This document shows, in pieces, positions 1-12,501 of a stretch of 64,000 bases of DNA. Position numbers and translations under genes: made by a program. A model generated the notes under the pieces. The model did no database searches and was not told the origin of the DNA. It saw only the letters and a list, made by a program, of their open reading frames with translations. The stretch comes from Carya illinoinensis (taxonomy: Eukaryota > Streptophyta > Magnoliopsida > Fagales > Juglandaceae). The stretch covers positions 36,613,467-36,677,466 of the forward strand of contig NC_056758.1 in assembly GCF_018687715.1 (NCBI RefSeq). The letters are read 5' to 3'. The stretch's first letter is position 1. Every line of letters starts with the position of its first letter.

Positions 1-510
1 AGAATTTTGTTATTTTGTACATACATTAATATATATATATATAAATATATATATTTGCCAATAGAAATAAGGTTATATTGCCTCTGTTTGTTTAGTCCCC
101 ATATGATCTGTGAAAATTATATTTACTGAAGAATTTAATTTCCTACGTGAAATGTAAATAGCTTTCAACTCTCTGTAAGAATATTCTGTAAAACTAGGTA
201 TGGGGCTGGGGTATATTCTGTCGAGTGGTGCTATATCCAGTCCTCTAAAGAGGACTATATTGCAGTCCCGATGTGTAAAATGACTAAACTATCCCCATTT
301 TACAGCAAGAAATAACTACATTACCCTTCTTTTCAACCCAAAGCAAAACGGACAAGAAAACATTTGAATCTCTTCTGCAATATGCCTATGCCGCGCCCCC
401 GACCAAATCTCCACCATCATCAACCACCACAACCCAATCTCTTCCACCATCAATGGAACAACCACATTCACCATCGATGGAGCCACATACTCAAGGTTTG
501 TTTTCTTTTC
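1..510. other. non-coding flank with an 18-bp palindrome
   Basis: No credible gene is visible. A perfect 8-bp-arm palindrome (AGTCCTCT, AA, AGAGGACT) lies at 239-256, followed by TGCAGTCCC. The pair recalls the hairpin near 2,160 at the far side of the PPR remnant. Open frames here are short and of biased composition, and I do not treat them as genes. Confidence 0.4.
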
Positions 511-514
511 GATT

Positions 515-800
515 TTTGGTGTCTTACGCATATTTTGGTTAAGATGCTGCCGTTTTATGCATCTTTGGTGTCTTACGCATAAAAGCGTATTTTTTTTTCG
601 CACCTTTGGTGCATTACGCTTCATCGTTTTCTTTATGAGGGTTTGGTGTCTTACGCATCTTTGGTGTGTTGCGCATAAAAAAAATTGTCCAAGTGTCTTT
701 TTTCCCTTACGACAGTTTGTTTTCTTTTTTTGGTGTCTTATGCATGAAAGTATTTTCAAATGTTGTGCTCTGTGCTCAAATGTTTTGGTGTCTTTATGAC
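515..800. repeat. degenerate short repeats of TTTGGTGTCTTACGCAT
   Basis: The 17-base word TTTGGTGTCTTACGCAT, or close variants (GTGCATTACGCTT, GTGTGTTGCGCAT, GTGTCTTATGCAT), recurs about seven times between 515 and 800, separated by T-rich spacers of uneven length. Several long frames on both strands cross this block only because the unit lacks stops. It directly abuts the 3' end of the PPR remnant. Confidence 0.6.
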
Positions 801-1800
801 AGAATCGCATTCGTTGGTTCCATAGGCATTTCTACACCCAGTGAATAAAGCTCCCCACACAGACTATGTTGGTACCGGCATTTCTTTGATAATCGAAACT
901 GCATCCTGCAATTTTCCTGCACGGCCAAGCAAGTCCACCATGGAAGCATAATGCTGACCCCCTGGCTCAATTCCATATTCCTTTATTAGCTGAAAGTAAT
1001 CTCGCCCATCTTCAACTAACCTTGCATGGCTACAAGCATACAGAACACACTAAAAAGTGATGAAATTTGGCTTCATCCCAACAGCTTCCAGATCTCTAAA
1101 TAGAGAGAGAGCTCTATCCGAATGGGTATGCTGAGCACAAGCTATCAACATTGCATTCCACGTACCAAGATTCTTAACTGGTAACGCCACAAAAACCTGA
1201 TAAGCTCCCTCGATAACCCCACACTTAGAATACAACGAAATCAAAGAATTACCCACAAAACTCAATGAATCAGAGCTCGTCTTCAAGCAAAACACATGTA
1301 TTTGCTTCCCTAATTCTAATGAGAAATGATTTGTGCAGTCGGCAAATGCAGTCGACGTGCAGTCGCTTTGAAAAAAATGAATTAATATAGGACCTATATG
1401 AAAAAAAAAAAAAATTATTTTTATAACTTTTTTTTATTCATTCTGTATGACCATGAAAAAAAAAATATTTTTATAATTTTTTTTATTTATTCCGTACAGC
1501 CAACTGCATGCCGATTACGTCTAGCAAAGCCCAATTCTAATAGTGTTGAATAGCCACAAACCTTTATCACACTTGAAAATGTAAAATCGTTAACATCCAA
1601 ATTCTCGAACAAAGCTTGCTTAAACAATCTTAAACAATCACAGAAAGGCAATGTATAGACTGCCCAATATCACAACTGGACAAAATCGCGCACTACTTCG
1701 TCGCGCTTGAGAGTATATGGTTGTCGGGTCGAACCCCAATACGGAACATTCAACGAAAGAACTAGAGGGCAAGCAAAGAAACTCATTCTGGGCAAAGGAT
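800..1800 (-). pseudogene. PPR (pentatricopeptide repeat) protein pseudogene, split by a MITE
   Basis: Read on the minus strand, the pieces line up as PLS-class PPR repeats and the start of an E-type tail: ALxxFRxMFRIGVRPDNH (about 1770-1720), AILSSCDIGQSIHC, then NDFTFSSVIKVCG and LELG up to 1533, a 212-bp insertion, LELGKQIHVFCLKTS onward, NSLISLYSKCGVIEGAYQVF, TWNAMLIACAQH, then (about 1050-800) CSHARLVEDGRDYF, HYASMVDLLGRAGKLQDA and a WGALFTGCRNA motif. Intact family members are RNA-binding organelle proteins. Lesions visible here are stops inside the ALxLFRxMF and SSATK segments, a frame change after QSIHCLSVIV, a break near 1050, a TAG just before SVWGALFTGC, and the MITE. No start or transit peptide is visible, so this is a truncated, non-functional copy. 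Confidence 0.85.
1321..1532. mobile_element. 212-bp Mutator-type MITE inside the PPR pseudogene
   Basis: The perfect 9-bp direct repeat AATTCTAAT flanks the insert (1312-1320 and 1533-1541), and the PPR reading LELG is duplicated across it. The ends form imperfect inverted repeats (GCAGTCGGCAAATGCAGTCG against GTAATCGGCATGCAGTTGG). The interior is A/T homopolymer-rich and non-coding. A 9-bp target duplication is the signature of Mutator-like elements, which supports the class assignment. No transposase is present. Confidence 0.75.
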
Positions 1801-2134
1801 GAGATCACGGAGCTCCAAGTGGTGGATGACTTACGTGGGGCATCATTGAAAATCCTCTAACTATGTCATGAGGAAGGGGGCGACGATGAAGATGGGGCGA
1901 GGGGGAGGAAGGGATTTACTCTTTTTTGAGGAAGTGGACGATGACGTAGCATGCAATGTGGAGCGGCGACGGCGACGGGGCGATGGGGATGGTGTCCTCT
2001 GGGTATGCTTTCTGCTTTCTGATAGAAGGATGCAGTGAGGGGATGCGATGGGAACTTCTAAGATGGCATGAGGGGAGGGCGATGGGGTGATGGTTGAAAC
2101 ACATTGTTTGATTGAGTAATGAAACATTGTCGTT

Positions 2135-2310
2135 TCATTTAGGCTTGACTTGCAATCCCGAACAGGGACTGCAGTAAGAATTTTCCTATTCTGTCAAACA
2201 ACTTGCTCTTTTTAACGTGGGTCTTATATTAATTCACTTCTTTCAAAAAGACTGCATGGCACTTGCACAATCACGACTGCAAATATCATCTCTCATTTCC
2301 CTTGACATGT
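2135..2310. mobile_element. probable MITE remnant
   Basis: The stretch from GTGGGTCTTATATTAATTCA to GCACTTGCACAATCACGACTGC matches, with substitutions, the 3' half of the MITE at 43498-43664, including the TTTCAAAAAGACT core. The left half is not clearly alignable, and an inverted pair (GCAATCCC / GGGACTGC) lies near 2151-2174. I call it a partial or divergent copy. Confidence 0.45.
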
Positions 2311-3966
2311 CTCTACCTTTTAACATTGTAGAAATTTTAGTGTATGATAATCGCTTAAACAAACAACTAGTTATTATTTAGCAAAATATATCCTACACAT
2401 TACTATAATACATAGTATATTGGATTCACAACTTACTCTGCAATATAAGTTTGGAAAAAATTATTATTAGTTTGGAAAAATGCCATGTCATTAAAATCAC
2501 TTATCCAGTTACTAATTTATAATTGGCATAGCATTGAGTTAGAAATTACAATAATTACCGTCAGACAAGATTGATTAATCACCTTTTACATTACTTCTAT
2601 TCGGACCTCTCAAAAACCAAAATGACCCAATTCCCCATGCTAGAACCCACAACCTGCTTCAAATAACGTTATAAAAACACCGCCTCAAAGCCATAGTAAA
2701 CAAGAGAGAAGGCATTAAAAGATAAGTTTCAGATAATTACTCCTAAAAATTAGCTACCTTCAAAGAACTTCATATTATGATCTCTCGATTTTGGCCTGTG
2801 TCTGCTGTTTGAAAGAAAAACATCGCGGAAAATGTGTTTCCAAACTTTCCTTTTCATTCCTGAAAAATCACTTCAGTCTTCAGTTCTGATTTACTTTTGT
2901 TATCATGATTTCATTGTCAACCCTTTGCAACTCAGGCTCTGTGCAGGAAAAAAAAAAAAAAAAAGAGAGAGAGAGAACAAAGGATCCAAAACTATCTCCG
3001 CTCATTCCAATGTACAACCAGTCCTTTTTTTTCTTTTTTATTAGCACCAAATGTCTTGGAACAACGTCCCGATCAATCTCAATGGTCTACAATCCCTCGA
3101 CAAGGAAGTCAGGTAATTCAAGAAAAAAAATCTCCTAATAGTCCGATAACCCATAGAGATTGTTTCACTCAAAGGGATTTTAGATCTTAGCCAATCATCC
3201 TGCTATTGATCTGATCCTCCCAATTGGCTTAGTCCGGCAGTCCCTATCAAGTGAGGCTAAGTACTTTCCTATCATTTCGTATTCAGCTTCCCAAACTCCG
3301 ATTCACCTCCCACAAAGGAAATATTAAAATTTTTTTAAAAAAGAAAAAAAGAAAAAGAAGCAGCTGTGAGAAGGAGAAGTGGGTGACAGTGGTTATGATC
3401 GTACTAACTGTCCCCGTCAAAAGCAACTGTCAATTTATGAAAATCACCATGTTTCTAAATTACTTGGCGAGCCCACTTATTAACTACAGAACTGAGGTTT
3501 ATCAAGATCAGGCAAACACTCACTTGATACTTTTGACATATAAAACTAAAAATGAAAAGTGGTAATTACTATTAAAGCAATCAGAACTGCGCTAAAAATA
3601 AATCACATACAGGTAAAAGCACTCAAACGTCTCTCCTAACAGCTTGTACACGAGCAAGATCCCATCGCTTATATCAACATCAACCATTGCCATGAATCTA
3701 ATGTCAGACGAAAGCAGCAGTGCAATTCCTCCAGTCACAAGATGATCACTGCACTTGGACTTCACGTCATGGTCGTTTGTAATTATAGCAACCTTATAAT
3801 CCTAAATGCCCCTCCTTTACAAGGATCATAAACTTTGACCTGTCCGTAGCAGAAGCACATGAGAAGTCAAATCGAAATGAGCCAAACTGGTAGCTCATGA
3901 GTAAGATGAAGTCGATATCAAGCAACCAAATCTATTACTTGAATTGGTTAAGCAAACTGGTACCTT
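2311..3966. other. 3' flank/3' UTR region of the first GATA gene
   Basis: No protein-coding exon is seen. The block follows the stop codon of the minus-strand GATA gene and probably holds its 3' UTR at the high-coordinate side, but I cannot place the poly(A) site. It contains an A-rich/GA simple repeat at about 2948-2976 and another A-rich run at about 3330-3360. Open frames here have no recognisable domains. Confidence 0.4.
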
Positions 3967-6900
3967 CTAATCAAAATTAGCAGGTATGTCTATATCATTA
4001 TCTGAAGGATTACCGAGCTCAACCAAAGGTTCCTGCGAGCACAAGTACTTCAACATGAAAATTCTTTCTTCAAAAGAATTATCGGCAGGCTTTGTTTAAA
4101 AAATATGAGATTTTTTTTTTTAGAAGTAAACTAAAATTTTATTGAATCAAGGGAATAGGCAAAGCCCAAATACACAAGCAAACAAAGGAGAGCACTTAAT
4201 AACAGATTAGGAGCTAGAAATGGATGCAAGAAAGTCTTGAAAACTAGCCCCATTAAAGACAATCGTGGAGGCCCATAAAAATAAGGTAAAAATCTGAGAT
4301 TTTATATCTGCAGTAGCAAATTAATATGCATGTAACAAGATATGTAGACTGCTATAGAAATGATAGCCAAGAAAATTCATTAACTTTTTAATATCTCCGG
4401 AATTTTTGGCACTTGACAAGTATGGAACCAAAGGGCAGAAGAAATAAGGCATCACTTTAAATGTGTTTGGTTTGAGGGAAGTGGTGAGAAGTAGAAGGAC
4501 GATAAGTGCCATAAACTACATGGGAAGTACATTCTGGTGGAAGTGAAAACTAGGAGAGAACTTCCCACTGGACCCACTTTTTATTTCTTGCCACTCAAAT
4601 TGATGGGAAGTGAGTTCAGTTTCATCTTCTTGATAAAATGTGACAAACTATTAAGTCAAACCTATACATGGGTTTAGAAATATCATTTTACACTTGATAT
4701 AGTTTATGTACAGGGTTTCCAACTTCCATTTTTTTTAAAGCTCAACTTCCATTGGGAAGAACCAAACCAATTATCTTCCCAACCCTTCCATTCCCAACTC
4801 CTACCTAAATCAAAAACCAAACATCTTGTTATTATAAAGTAATGATTAAACTAAAAAAATAATCAGTAATATATTTTTATAAATAGTTTACTAGCATTTT
4901 GTAAACTACCCTTCGTAATTAACTAATACAGAGAATTACGGCTATTGTACCTGCTCCTCATCAGTGGCTGAGGAATGGACAACGCCCATGGGAAGAGTAC
5001 ATGTAAGATCTGAAGCAGTTCCATGCAAATCCTGCAACACATAGAATTTAAAATTATCATGGAAACAAGTCAAATAAATATTAGGGTCTAAAAAATAATT
5101 TCTAAGAGATGAGGAAAATAAAAGCCAGAGGTTAGTTGTGTCGTAAGCCAAATAATTTCTACAAAATATTGATATTCTAACAAGATAAATAGATTCAATT
5201 ACAACTGTGTTATTTGTCCTAAAAATTTCTATCATACTGTCCACTAATTTAGTGCAATTAATTAAATGTTTCATCAAGGCCACAAAAAAAAGTAGTCAAA
5301 AATTTTATATAGGAAATGGATTACCCATATATATAGTTAAAGCAAATGCAAAATGACTTCACTACTGTCTATTTTACTATCAATAGAATAAAAATATACG
5401 TACTTCCTCATCATGGTTGACAGAAGACTTATTGGATCCTTCAGTTACCGCCTTTTTGCAAGGGTCTTTAGGAGTTTCCTGCATGCACCATAAATTAGTT
5501 TAGAAGGTAGAAACAAGCTTTCCCAATTCTCTTTCAAGGTATTTGAACAGATGAGAAGATATAATACATGATCATCCTGGTTGTCGCATAAGTCTCTGTC
5601 TGTAATTGACGGCTTGATGTCAACTGGGGTTACCTGCAGGTCCCATCACAAGCCTAGGGTAAATCAATCTTCACAAAAATCGCAACATGACCCACAAAAA
5701 ACTAATGGGAACAATTTAACATTGTGTACCAACTAGATAGATGCCTTGACCAAATATTTTTTTCAGCAATTCCAAGAATTGTAATAAAAAATTTAGGACC
5801 ATCCAAAAAATGCAGACCAATATCAGAAATATTATGTTATGTCGATGCATATGCCTCGAATTTTACAACCACACTCCCCCCTCCCCGCCCCATTTGCTGG
5901 GTTTTCCCCAAAAATGAAAAGGGAAAAGGAAATGTATGATAAACGTAGCCAATTTCGAGCTCTAAATGAAGAGGAAAATCATGAAAACAATTATCCACCA
6001 TATTACTGTGAGCTAGACTTCCAAAGAAATATGCATTCTGTAGAAAAAGTGTTGCAGCTCTTTCTAGTGGTACGTACAGGTTCAATATGGTCCGTGGAAA
6101 CATTCCTCCCCCCCTTACTGAGATCCCTTAGTGTTCCCTGCACATTCAAGAGATTGATTAAGAGAACAATAAATTACACTAAAGGACACATCCATAACAA
6201 TAGCGACAACAGAACTCAAGCTGAAGCCATACACAGATAGTAACAATCTGTTCTATTTTTTTTTTCTAATCGGTAAGCAAATTTTTATTGATCAAAAGAT
6301 TAGGCATAAGCCCAAGCATATGGGACACATACAAGAGCAACGCCTAGGCGTGCTAATTTAGAGATACAAGGAATTCATGAAATGTCATACCATGTAAATC
6401 AATTACAATTGACCAATGGAGTAAAGTATTGAAAAAAAAATTTCTAAGCTCATCCATCGATCGCTATTGGTCTTCAAAACTTCTTGCATTCCGCTCCCTC
6501 CAAATGCACCACCATAGACATATAGGTATCATCTTCCATATGGATGCAATTTGAGAATTGCCCCGAATACCTCTCCAAGAAGCTAGAAGTTCACATACCC
6601 TTTTCGGCATCACCCAAGCTAACCCCAATCAAGCAAAGACTTCATTCCACAAGGTCATGGCAATCTCACAATGTAGTAGCAGGTGGTCAATGGACTCTCC
6701 GCTCTTCTTGGACATATAGCACCGGTCCATAACTACAATATGACGTTTCCTCAATCCATTCTAATTATCTACTAAAGCTGAGGCATGCTATGACACTTAG
6801 CCACAACAGCAGTCTTTGCACAAGTAGGAAAGTGCAACGCCCCAATGGAAGGCCCAAACCACATGGCCTATACTCCAAAAGGACTAGTCAATGATACAAT

Positions 6901-9900
6901 TGGAGCCCCATTGGAACCTTATAAGCAATGTGGGATCTCATACACCACCTACCTTCAATCTTATCATATGGGAGTATCACAGAAAGTACAAAAAATAGAT
7001 GACAAACTATAAAGCATTTATTACCAAACAAATCATGCTGAAGAGTCAACCAATAACCAAAATAAAAGTAGAAAACTAATGTATCTACGTGTCATATAAC
7101 TGAATACAATATTTACTGTCCAGATGTGAATTAACCTATCAGACAGACGATAGAACAGTCCTTGCACTAAGTACCATAAAGCATAAAATCAGCATAAGCC
7201 AACATTATCATTAATACCCAAAAAACAAAAAATCTGAATCTCTTAAGAATCAGTAATGCACACAACTTTGAAAGAGTCATAGTAGTTTTAGGGTACAGAG
7301 ATTGAGAGTTGTTTATATCACTCTCCCTAAAATAACCACCCACTGCTCTTAAACTCTCACAGGTACCACCTATCATAGCATCAGGTGAGAAAGCTAGTAA
7401 AGGACACACGCACAGAGCCAAGATGAGAAAATAACGTCCAACTATTCTTCACATGACATCAACTCATGCTACCAACAGCGAATAAAAGCAAACATATGCA
7501 TACAAAGTGCCCAATCATGCAATTGTACATACTCATTTTTGAAGCATGGGAACCATGCCAAAAGAATGCAACTTCAAAAAAAAAATAAAAACCTTATTTG
7601 CCCACATTAGACCGCATGCATTACATAAAGTCCTTGGTCCAGCTGGCCCACGACGCATAGCAGGAGTATTATTTTCACCAACTCCACAATGTTGACATCT
7701 ACGTAAACTGGTAATGAAAATTCCACAAACAAGAAAAATATAGAATTTAGTATTGCTATTGAATCAAAGAGGTTACAAAACTAGAAGTACACAACAACCA
7801 GAATAGACTTTGTACTCACACAGTTTCTGCAGTAGGAGTACCATCTTGAAGGCAACTCTGAGCAGAATCCCAATTTGAAGTAGAGGGACTTTCTTTCAGG
7901 GATGCAAATTGTCCATTCTTACGGTGCATCCTAGCAGAATAATGGTAGAGAGAGAATCATACATCAGTAAAGTTGTAATGATGTGGAATAAGAATGCTAT
8001 AGCTTCCCATAAAACCTGAAATCACAGATCTCAAATGCACCAGGGTAAAGGTAAACCAACTTTTTCCACTCCTAGAATTTTGCACGTTCTCCTATATTTT
8101 GGTTTTGGATGTTCATGCACCCATATTTAGCCAAAAGGATCCAAATGGTATGGCAGATACCAAGGCATATAGAAAACAATGCTACATATTTTCTACATCG
8201 AGAGAGGTTCAGATTGTGTAAAAGTTTACACGGTGTGCTATTTTTTATTTCCCAATTTAAGAGTGCAAGGGGCGGTGGGAAAACAAATAAGCAACATGCA
8301 TGAAAAATACAATCCAGCATCCAATAAATTGATTGCCTCTGTAAAATACTAGAGCTCACTTACAAACACACAATTTTTGCATGCATTCATTATTGAACAT
8401 GTTTTGATTTCCTGACATTTCTTTCCATCAAAATAATCACCCATGTAAGATCATAAATTCCAGATAAACCTAGAAGTGAGCATATAGAGTAAAAACTCAT
8501 CCTAAACACTGAGATGAATCTTTCCTTCCATCTAAAAATTCAGCCTTGCTCAAGAACAAAACCTAAAGTATATTACTTTCTATTAATCAGTAAAGAAGAT
8601 GCAACACAACTTCCTTCCCTTGTCTTTTTCCTTTCTTTTCTCTCTTTTTCCTTTAAGATGACATAGATTGAAACCCAAATGCTGAGTTTCAACTAAAACT
8701 AAGAAAGATGTAAAACATTGAGTAATAAATTTTTTGAAACCATTTGACCCAAACAATGACTTTACAACAAAAAGATAAAGACAAATTCAAATACTAGAGA
8801 AACATTCTTAATACCAAATACATTATTATCAGTGAAAATTCCAAATGGTTGAAATTGTAGGAATTAATGACAAATAAATATATTTTAATGAATTTATCAT
8901 ACCTTTGAGCAACTTCTTTTCGCACAGTGTACCGAATTTTCTTGTCAAAACATCTCTCTTTCCTTTTTTCACGGAACCTGACCAGGGATGCTATTCTTCG
9001 TGAAATATTCGAGCGCTTTGCAGTCTCAACCACACCCTAGGAAGAGGTGGATAAGCAGGAAATTAGCACAGAAAATGAAAAATCTAGATTATTGCTTTCA
9101 ATAGTTTCAAATTCTATGATACCCTGTTATTTTGATTAAAAGGTACTTCAAAGGTGGGCACACCAGTTGGTACATCTGGTCCTCCTAGAAGCAAGAGCAC
9201 TGCTTGTACCTGTTATGTAAAATCCAACAAACTGAAGCATCTTTCAAAGAGTCTTCAAATAGTCAACTAAAAAATTGAACAGTTGATAATATCACTTTCG
9301 ACAACAGGAGCAAACATGAAAAAAAGAACATATAGTTAGATTTTAATGAAACTGCGGCTATATTCAGTAGAAATGAATAAATTCATGCACAGAAAAAAAT
9401 ACCCAACTTCCAGAAAATGTAATGGAAAGCTCAGGGAACGTATGTTTCAAATTGTCATGCTGAAATGCTACTATTAACACTTCAAATATTTGAAAGTTGC
9501 AACGCAGTTTTCTTCGTTCCAACAAATAACTCTAAAACCATTGAGTTGAAACGGGAATCCATGACCAGAAGACAGTGCGATGGACTGGATGACAATATGC
9601 ACAGTAACGAATATATTTTTTAGAACGACTAGTAAAGAAACGTGCGAATATACCAAAAAGTCATATGAAGTTGAAAAAAAATAAAAATAAAAAGCACAAG
9701 CAATCGTTAAACACCCGAAATTTCCCCCTTTCCTTTTCTTTGTTTCCTTTTTTTTTTTTTTTTTTTTTTTTAGCTGGGACCGCGTTCCCATAAAGTTCCA
9801 TTCTTTACAGCCCCAAATGAACTCAAGAAACAGAAATGCAAGTACCGATCCTAAAACCACTAGGTGCACGAAAATTAATTCCCCCATTAAAAATTACAAA

Positions 9901-10339
9901 TTCTCCCTAAACCCACTAACCGCACAAAAAGAATTATAAGGAAAAAACGTTGTTCTTATTCATTGTACCTTAAAAAATGGTCTTATTCATCTATGCCAAC
10001 AAAAATGAAAACAAGATTAAAACAAGCCATTGAGTTGCTCGACCGAAAAAAAAAAAAAGTTACCTTTTCAGGCGTCACCGCAGGGAACACGTAGACCTCG
10101 CCTTCGAAAGAGAGAGTAAGCTCACTGGTCCGAGACGCCATAACCACCGCTCCTCCTCCAACTCTTACTTCACCATGCTCCGCAACGCTCACAGAATTCA
10201 TGTGAGCATCTTCGACGTCATCCATAGCATCGTCACCACCATCCTCGTAGTCACCCTCCTCGTCCTCGATCCGTATGGGGCCCCGCATGTGGTCCTCTAA
10301 AGGACGCGCCTGCAAGGGCTGTGGGTTGGCAGCCGCCAT
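3967..10339 (-). CDS. TIFY-CCT-GATA transcription factor (GATA24/ZML-type), gene A
   Basis: A nuclear transcription factor of the plant GATA subfamily that carries TIFY and CCT domains. I splice ten exons: 10064-10339, 9123-9209, 8903-9036, 7820-7930, 7593-7707, 6078-6137, 5568-5633, 5404-5478, 4951-5031 and 3967-4032. All have GT-AG borders and keep frame, giving 356 aa. In order: an acidic N-terminus, the TIFY motif [11 protein letters not shown] (about residues 75-85), the basic CCT domain (about 135-172; [20 protein letters not shown]), and a GATA finger C-x2-C-x20-C-x2-C at about 207-234 (CQHCG ... LCNACG) followed by [15 protein letters not shown]. The acidic C-terminus ends IPANFD. The start is the first ATG of the TIFY exon. 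The family is known to bind GATA-type or CCT-dependent promoter sites. Introns hold LINE tails and MITE-like sequence. Exons 7-10 (weakly conserved tail) are the least certain. Confidence 0.9.
4110..4294 (-). mobile_element. 5'-truncated LINE/retroposon 3' end in the last intron of gene A
   Basis: On the minus strand the sequence ends TTTGCCTATTCCCTTGATTC, AATAAAATTTTAG and then a poly(A) run, the usual tail of plant L1-type LINEs. TGAGATTTT occurs on both sides (4106-4114 and 4295-4303), a likely short target duplication. Only about 185 bp remain and no coding domain is included. Confidence 0.6.
4463..4824. mobile_element. possible MITE in the last intron of gene A
   Basis: TGTTTGGTTTGAGGGAAG at the left and its near reverse complement (CAAAAACCAAACA) at the right bound about 360 bp of non-coding DNA. 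The TGTTTGG-type terminus is common in plant Tourist/Harbinger MITEs. I did not resolve a target duplication, so the class is tentative. Confidence 0.4.
6256..6780 (-). mobile_element. LINE 3' fragment (RT zinc-binding tail) in intron 5 of gene A
   Basis: Minus-strand translation gives the C-terminal end of an L1-type LINE ORF2: [58 protein letters not shown], then HEFLVSLN and a LINE-type 3' UTR (CTTATGCCTAATCTTTTGAT, AATAAAAA, A-rich end at about 6258-6270). It parallels the same region of the better-preserved LINE at 16447-19007. Internal stops show it is dead, and it is strongly 5'-truncated. Confidence 0.75.
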
Positions 10340-10660
10340 CTACAGGAATCAAAACTCTGCCTGCACGAACCGTATCGGAACCGAAACACAACCCCAAACC
10401 CTAAGTACGGGACCTGTTCCATCGAAGAAGAAACATGGTTTTTCGTCACGGTCTAAAAAGGAAACCCTCAACCGAACTATGCACAAAGATTGGATTCGGA
10501 GCTGGAAGAATGTCCAGAATCGAAGAGAGCGGGGGAAAAATAACTACCCCGAAATAGCTAAGATTCGCAGGGTGTGCCCCTGTGTTTCCTCGAAGAGGCT
10601 CAATTGGGTAATTTTCGCTTTTCTTTTCTTTTCTTTTTTGTTTGAACTGAAGAGAATTTG
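10340..10660 (-). promoter_or_regulatory. 5' leader/promoter region of gene A with a telo-box
   Basis: This region lies immediately upstream of the gene A start on the minus strand. A telo-box-like AAACCCTAA occurs at 10396-10404. Such motifs are typical of leaders and proximal promoters of plant housekeeping genes. No TATA box is convincing, and the transcription start is not resolved. Confidence 0.4.
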
Positions 10661-11138
10661 ACTGTGTTATTCTTATATGTGTCTTAAGGGTATTCTTGTG
10701 TGTTGCACGCTCGTACCTACATAAAAGTATTTTTCAGAAATTATTTTTTTCTATTATCTTAATATTAGATAATTGAAAATTTATTTGTAATCTAAAAACA
10801 AATAAAAATATATATATATATATATATGTTCATTGACTTTTGTTTTTTTCAAAAATAAAATCAAATATCAATGGAAAGAGAGAGTGTCTTAAATATTCAT
10901 TTTCCCAAAAAGTTCACGGTATTCATTCATTCTTTCCTGACTGACCACTGATAATACAGTAGAAATTGATGGGTCAAAGTATTTGTCAGCGCTTAGGTTG
11001 GTGATGTTTGCACCCGATTTGTTTGGACAGATTTGGACACCAGCCGACCAAATCTGTCGCCCAACTTTTAATGTGTTTTTTTTTTTTTATGATTTTCTTT
11101 AACATTTTCATTTAATTAGAGAAAGGAAGGAATTGTTA

Positions 11139-11175
<37 letters not shown>

Positions 11176-12501
11176 AATGATAAAAGTAGGTACTCAAAAG
11201 GCCTCGAACATCCGGATCAAAGAGACGAAGAGAAAGCAGTGCCGTAGTAAGTAATAATTAGGAAATAAAGCAAATGCCGAAATGCGACAATATAAGTCAA
11301 GACCAATAATTATTATATAACAGAAGCATCTATCTGGTACCCTGACAGACAGTTTCCACTGTTTAATGGGCGGCAACGCAGTCAAGGATGATACATTTGG
11401 ACGAAAGACGATCCAACGTTGTTTACGGACGAGGCTGGCCTTATGTTCCACAGCAAGCAAGACAACTTCATAGTTCATACTTCCTTCCGAGCTGTTTATT
11501 TTCTGGTAAACCATATATGCGGAGCAACGTTGCCCGCGCGCGGCACAGACTAAATAGCCTATTATAATTTCATTCGGAAACTTGGTTTGTGATTGGATGA
11601 AATTACTGCGACATCCATATTCAGAGAGCACCTAATAATAATACTCATTTGTATCAAACAGAAACAAATACTACATTGAGTTGTCGTGAGCATGCAGATA
11701 TCTATTGGCCATTTTTTCCAGGATACATGCACTCGTCATGAACAGGATGGAAAGTTAAACTTTGCAGTAGCAGTAGGGCCGTTTGTGGGTTGGGTGGGCG
11801 GTGACGCAAACCACGACCACCTTGATCTACATTAAAGGCCATTCAAACTGACAGTCAATTGGAAGTTTCTTCAACTCCTATTGGAAATCATTACTCCATG
11901 TCAAGCCTAATGTGTCCAAGTTTTTCTTAGAAAATATTAAGGTTGGAATAATAGTAAAAAGGCATACTAGAATAAGAAGATTGACACAATGAGTGCCGCC
12001 ATAAAATGCTTCAATAAATTGCATAAACTCAAAGAAACGGACAAATTTTCCTATTATAAAAAGTTCCCTTTGCAGTTTCTCTGGTGTATTTCAAATAACT
12101 TTCATGGTATTCTACAATTAGATGGTAGTCTTAGATGCTAACTAAACCAATCATAGAGATCCTTAAATGTTTTGTTAAAAAGATTGACAAGACGAAAATG
12201 CTAAAGAATTTCATTGAAGCAGGCTATGGCATCGAGCTATTACTATTAAAAGTATATTGTATACAAGATTACCAATATCGTCAATCTAAGCTTTCATGAT
12301 GATACAAGGGACGATGGATCCATTGGCAATAATCTTTGCATAGTTCCCATGATATAAAAAGATAAAACCACTTGTATTGATGGAAGATGGCACTAATACA
12401 TCTGTACACCGGATGGACAAGACAAATGAAAGCACTACAAAACCTACTTGAATGATGCCAGAGGCAACTGTATCGCCTCTTTTGTAAAGATAACTTGCAA
12501 C
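10661..12501. other. intergenic spacer between the two GATA genes
   Basis: AT-rich DNA, with a (TTA)n microsatellite at about 11134-11173 and a T-run at 11079-11089. One 145-codon frame (11194-11631, minus) has no recognisable domain and no clear codon bias, so I do not call it. The high-coordinate end (about 12300-12501) should hold the 3' UTR of gene B. Confidence 0.5.

Noticed and set aside
1861..2127. Ser/Pro/Arg-rich minus-strand frames
   Set aside because: Composition-driven frames in a GA/CT-biased block with no gene signals.
6780..7010. Possible small LTR/TRIM element (CATATGGGAGTATCAC, GTGGGATCTCATACAC words)
   Set aside because: Looks transposon-like, but neither termini nor a duplication could be identified.
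11194..11631. 145-codon minus-strand frame between the GATA genes
   Set aside because: No recognisable domain, no homologue in the window and no clear gene structure around it; length alone is not enough.
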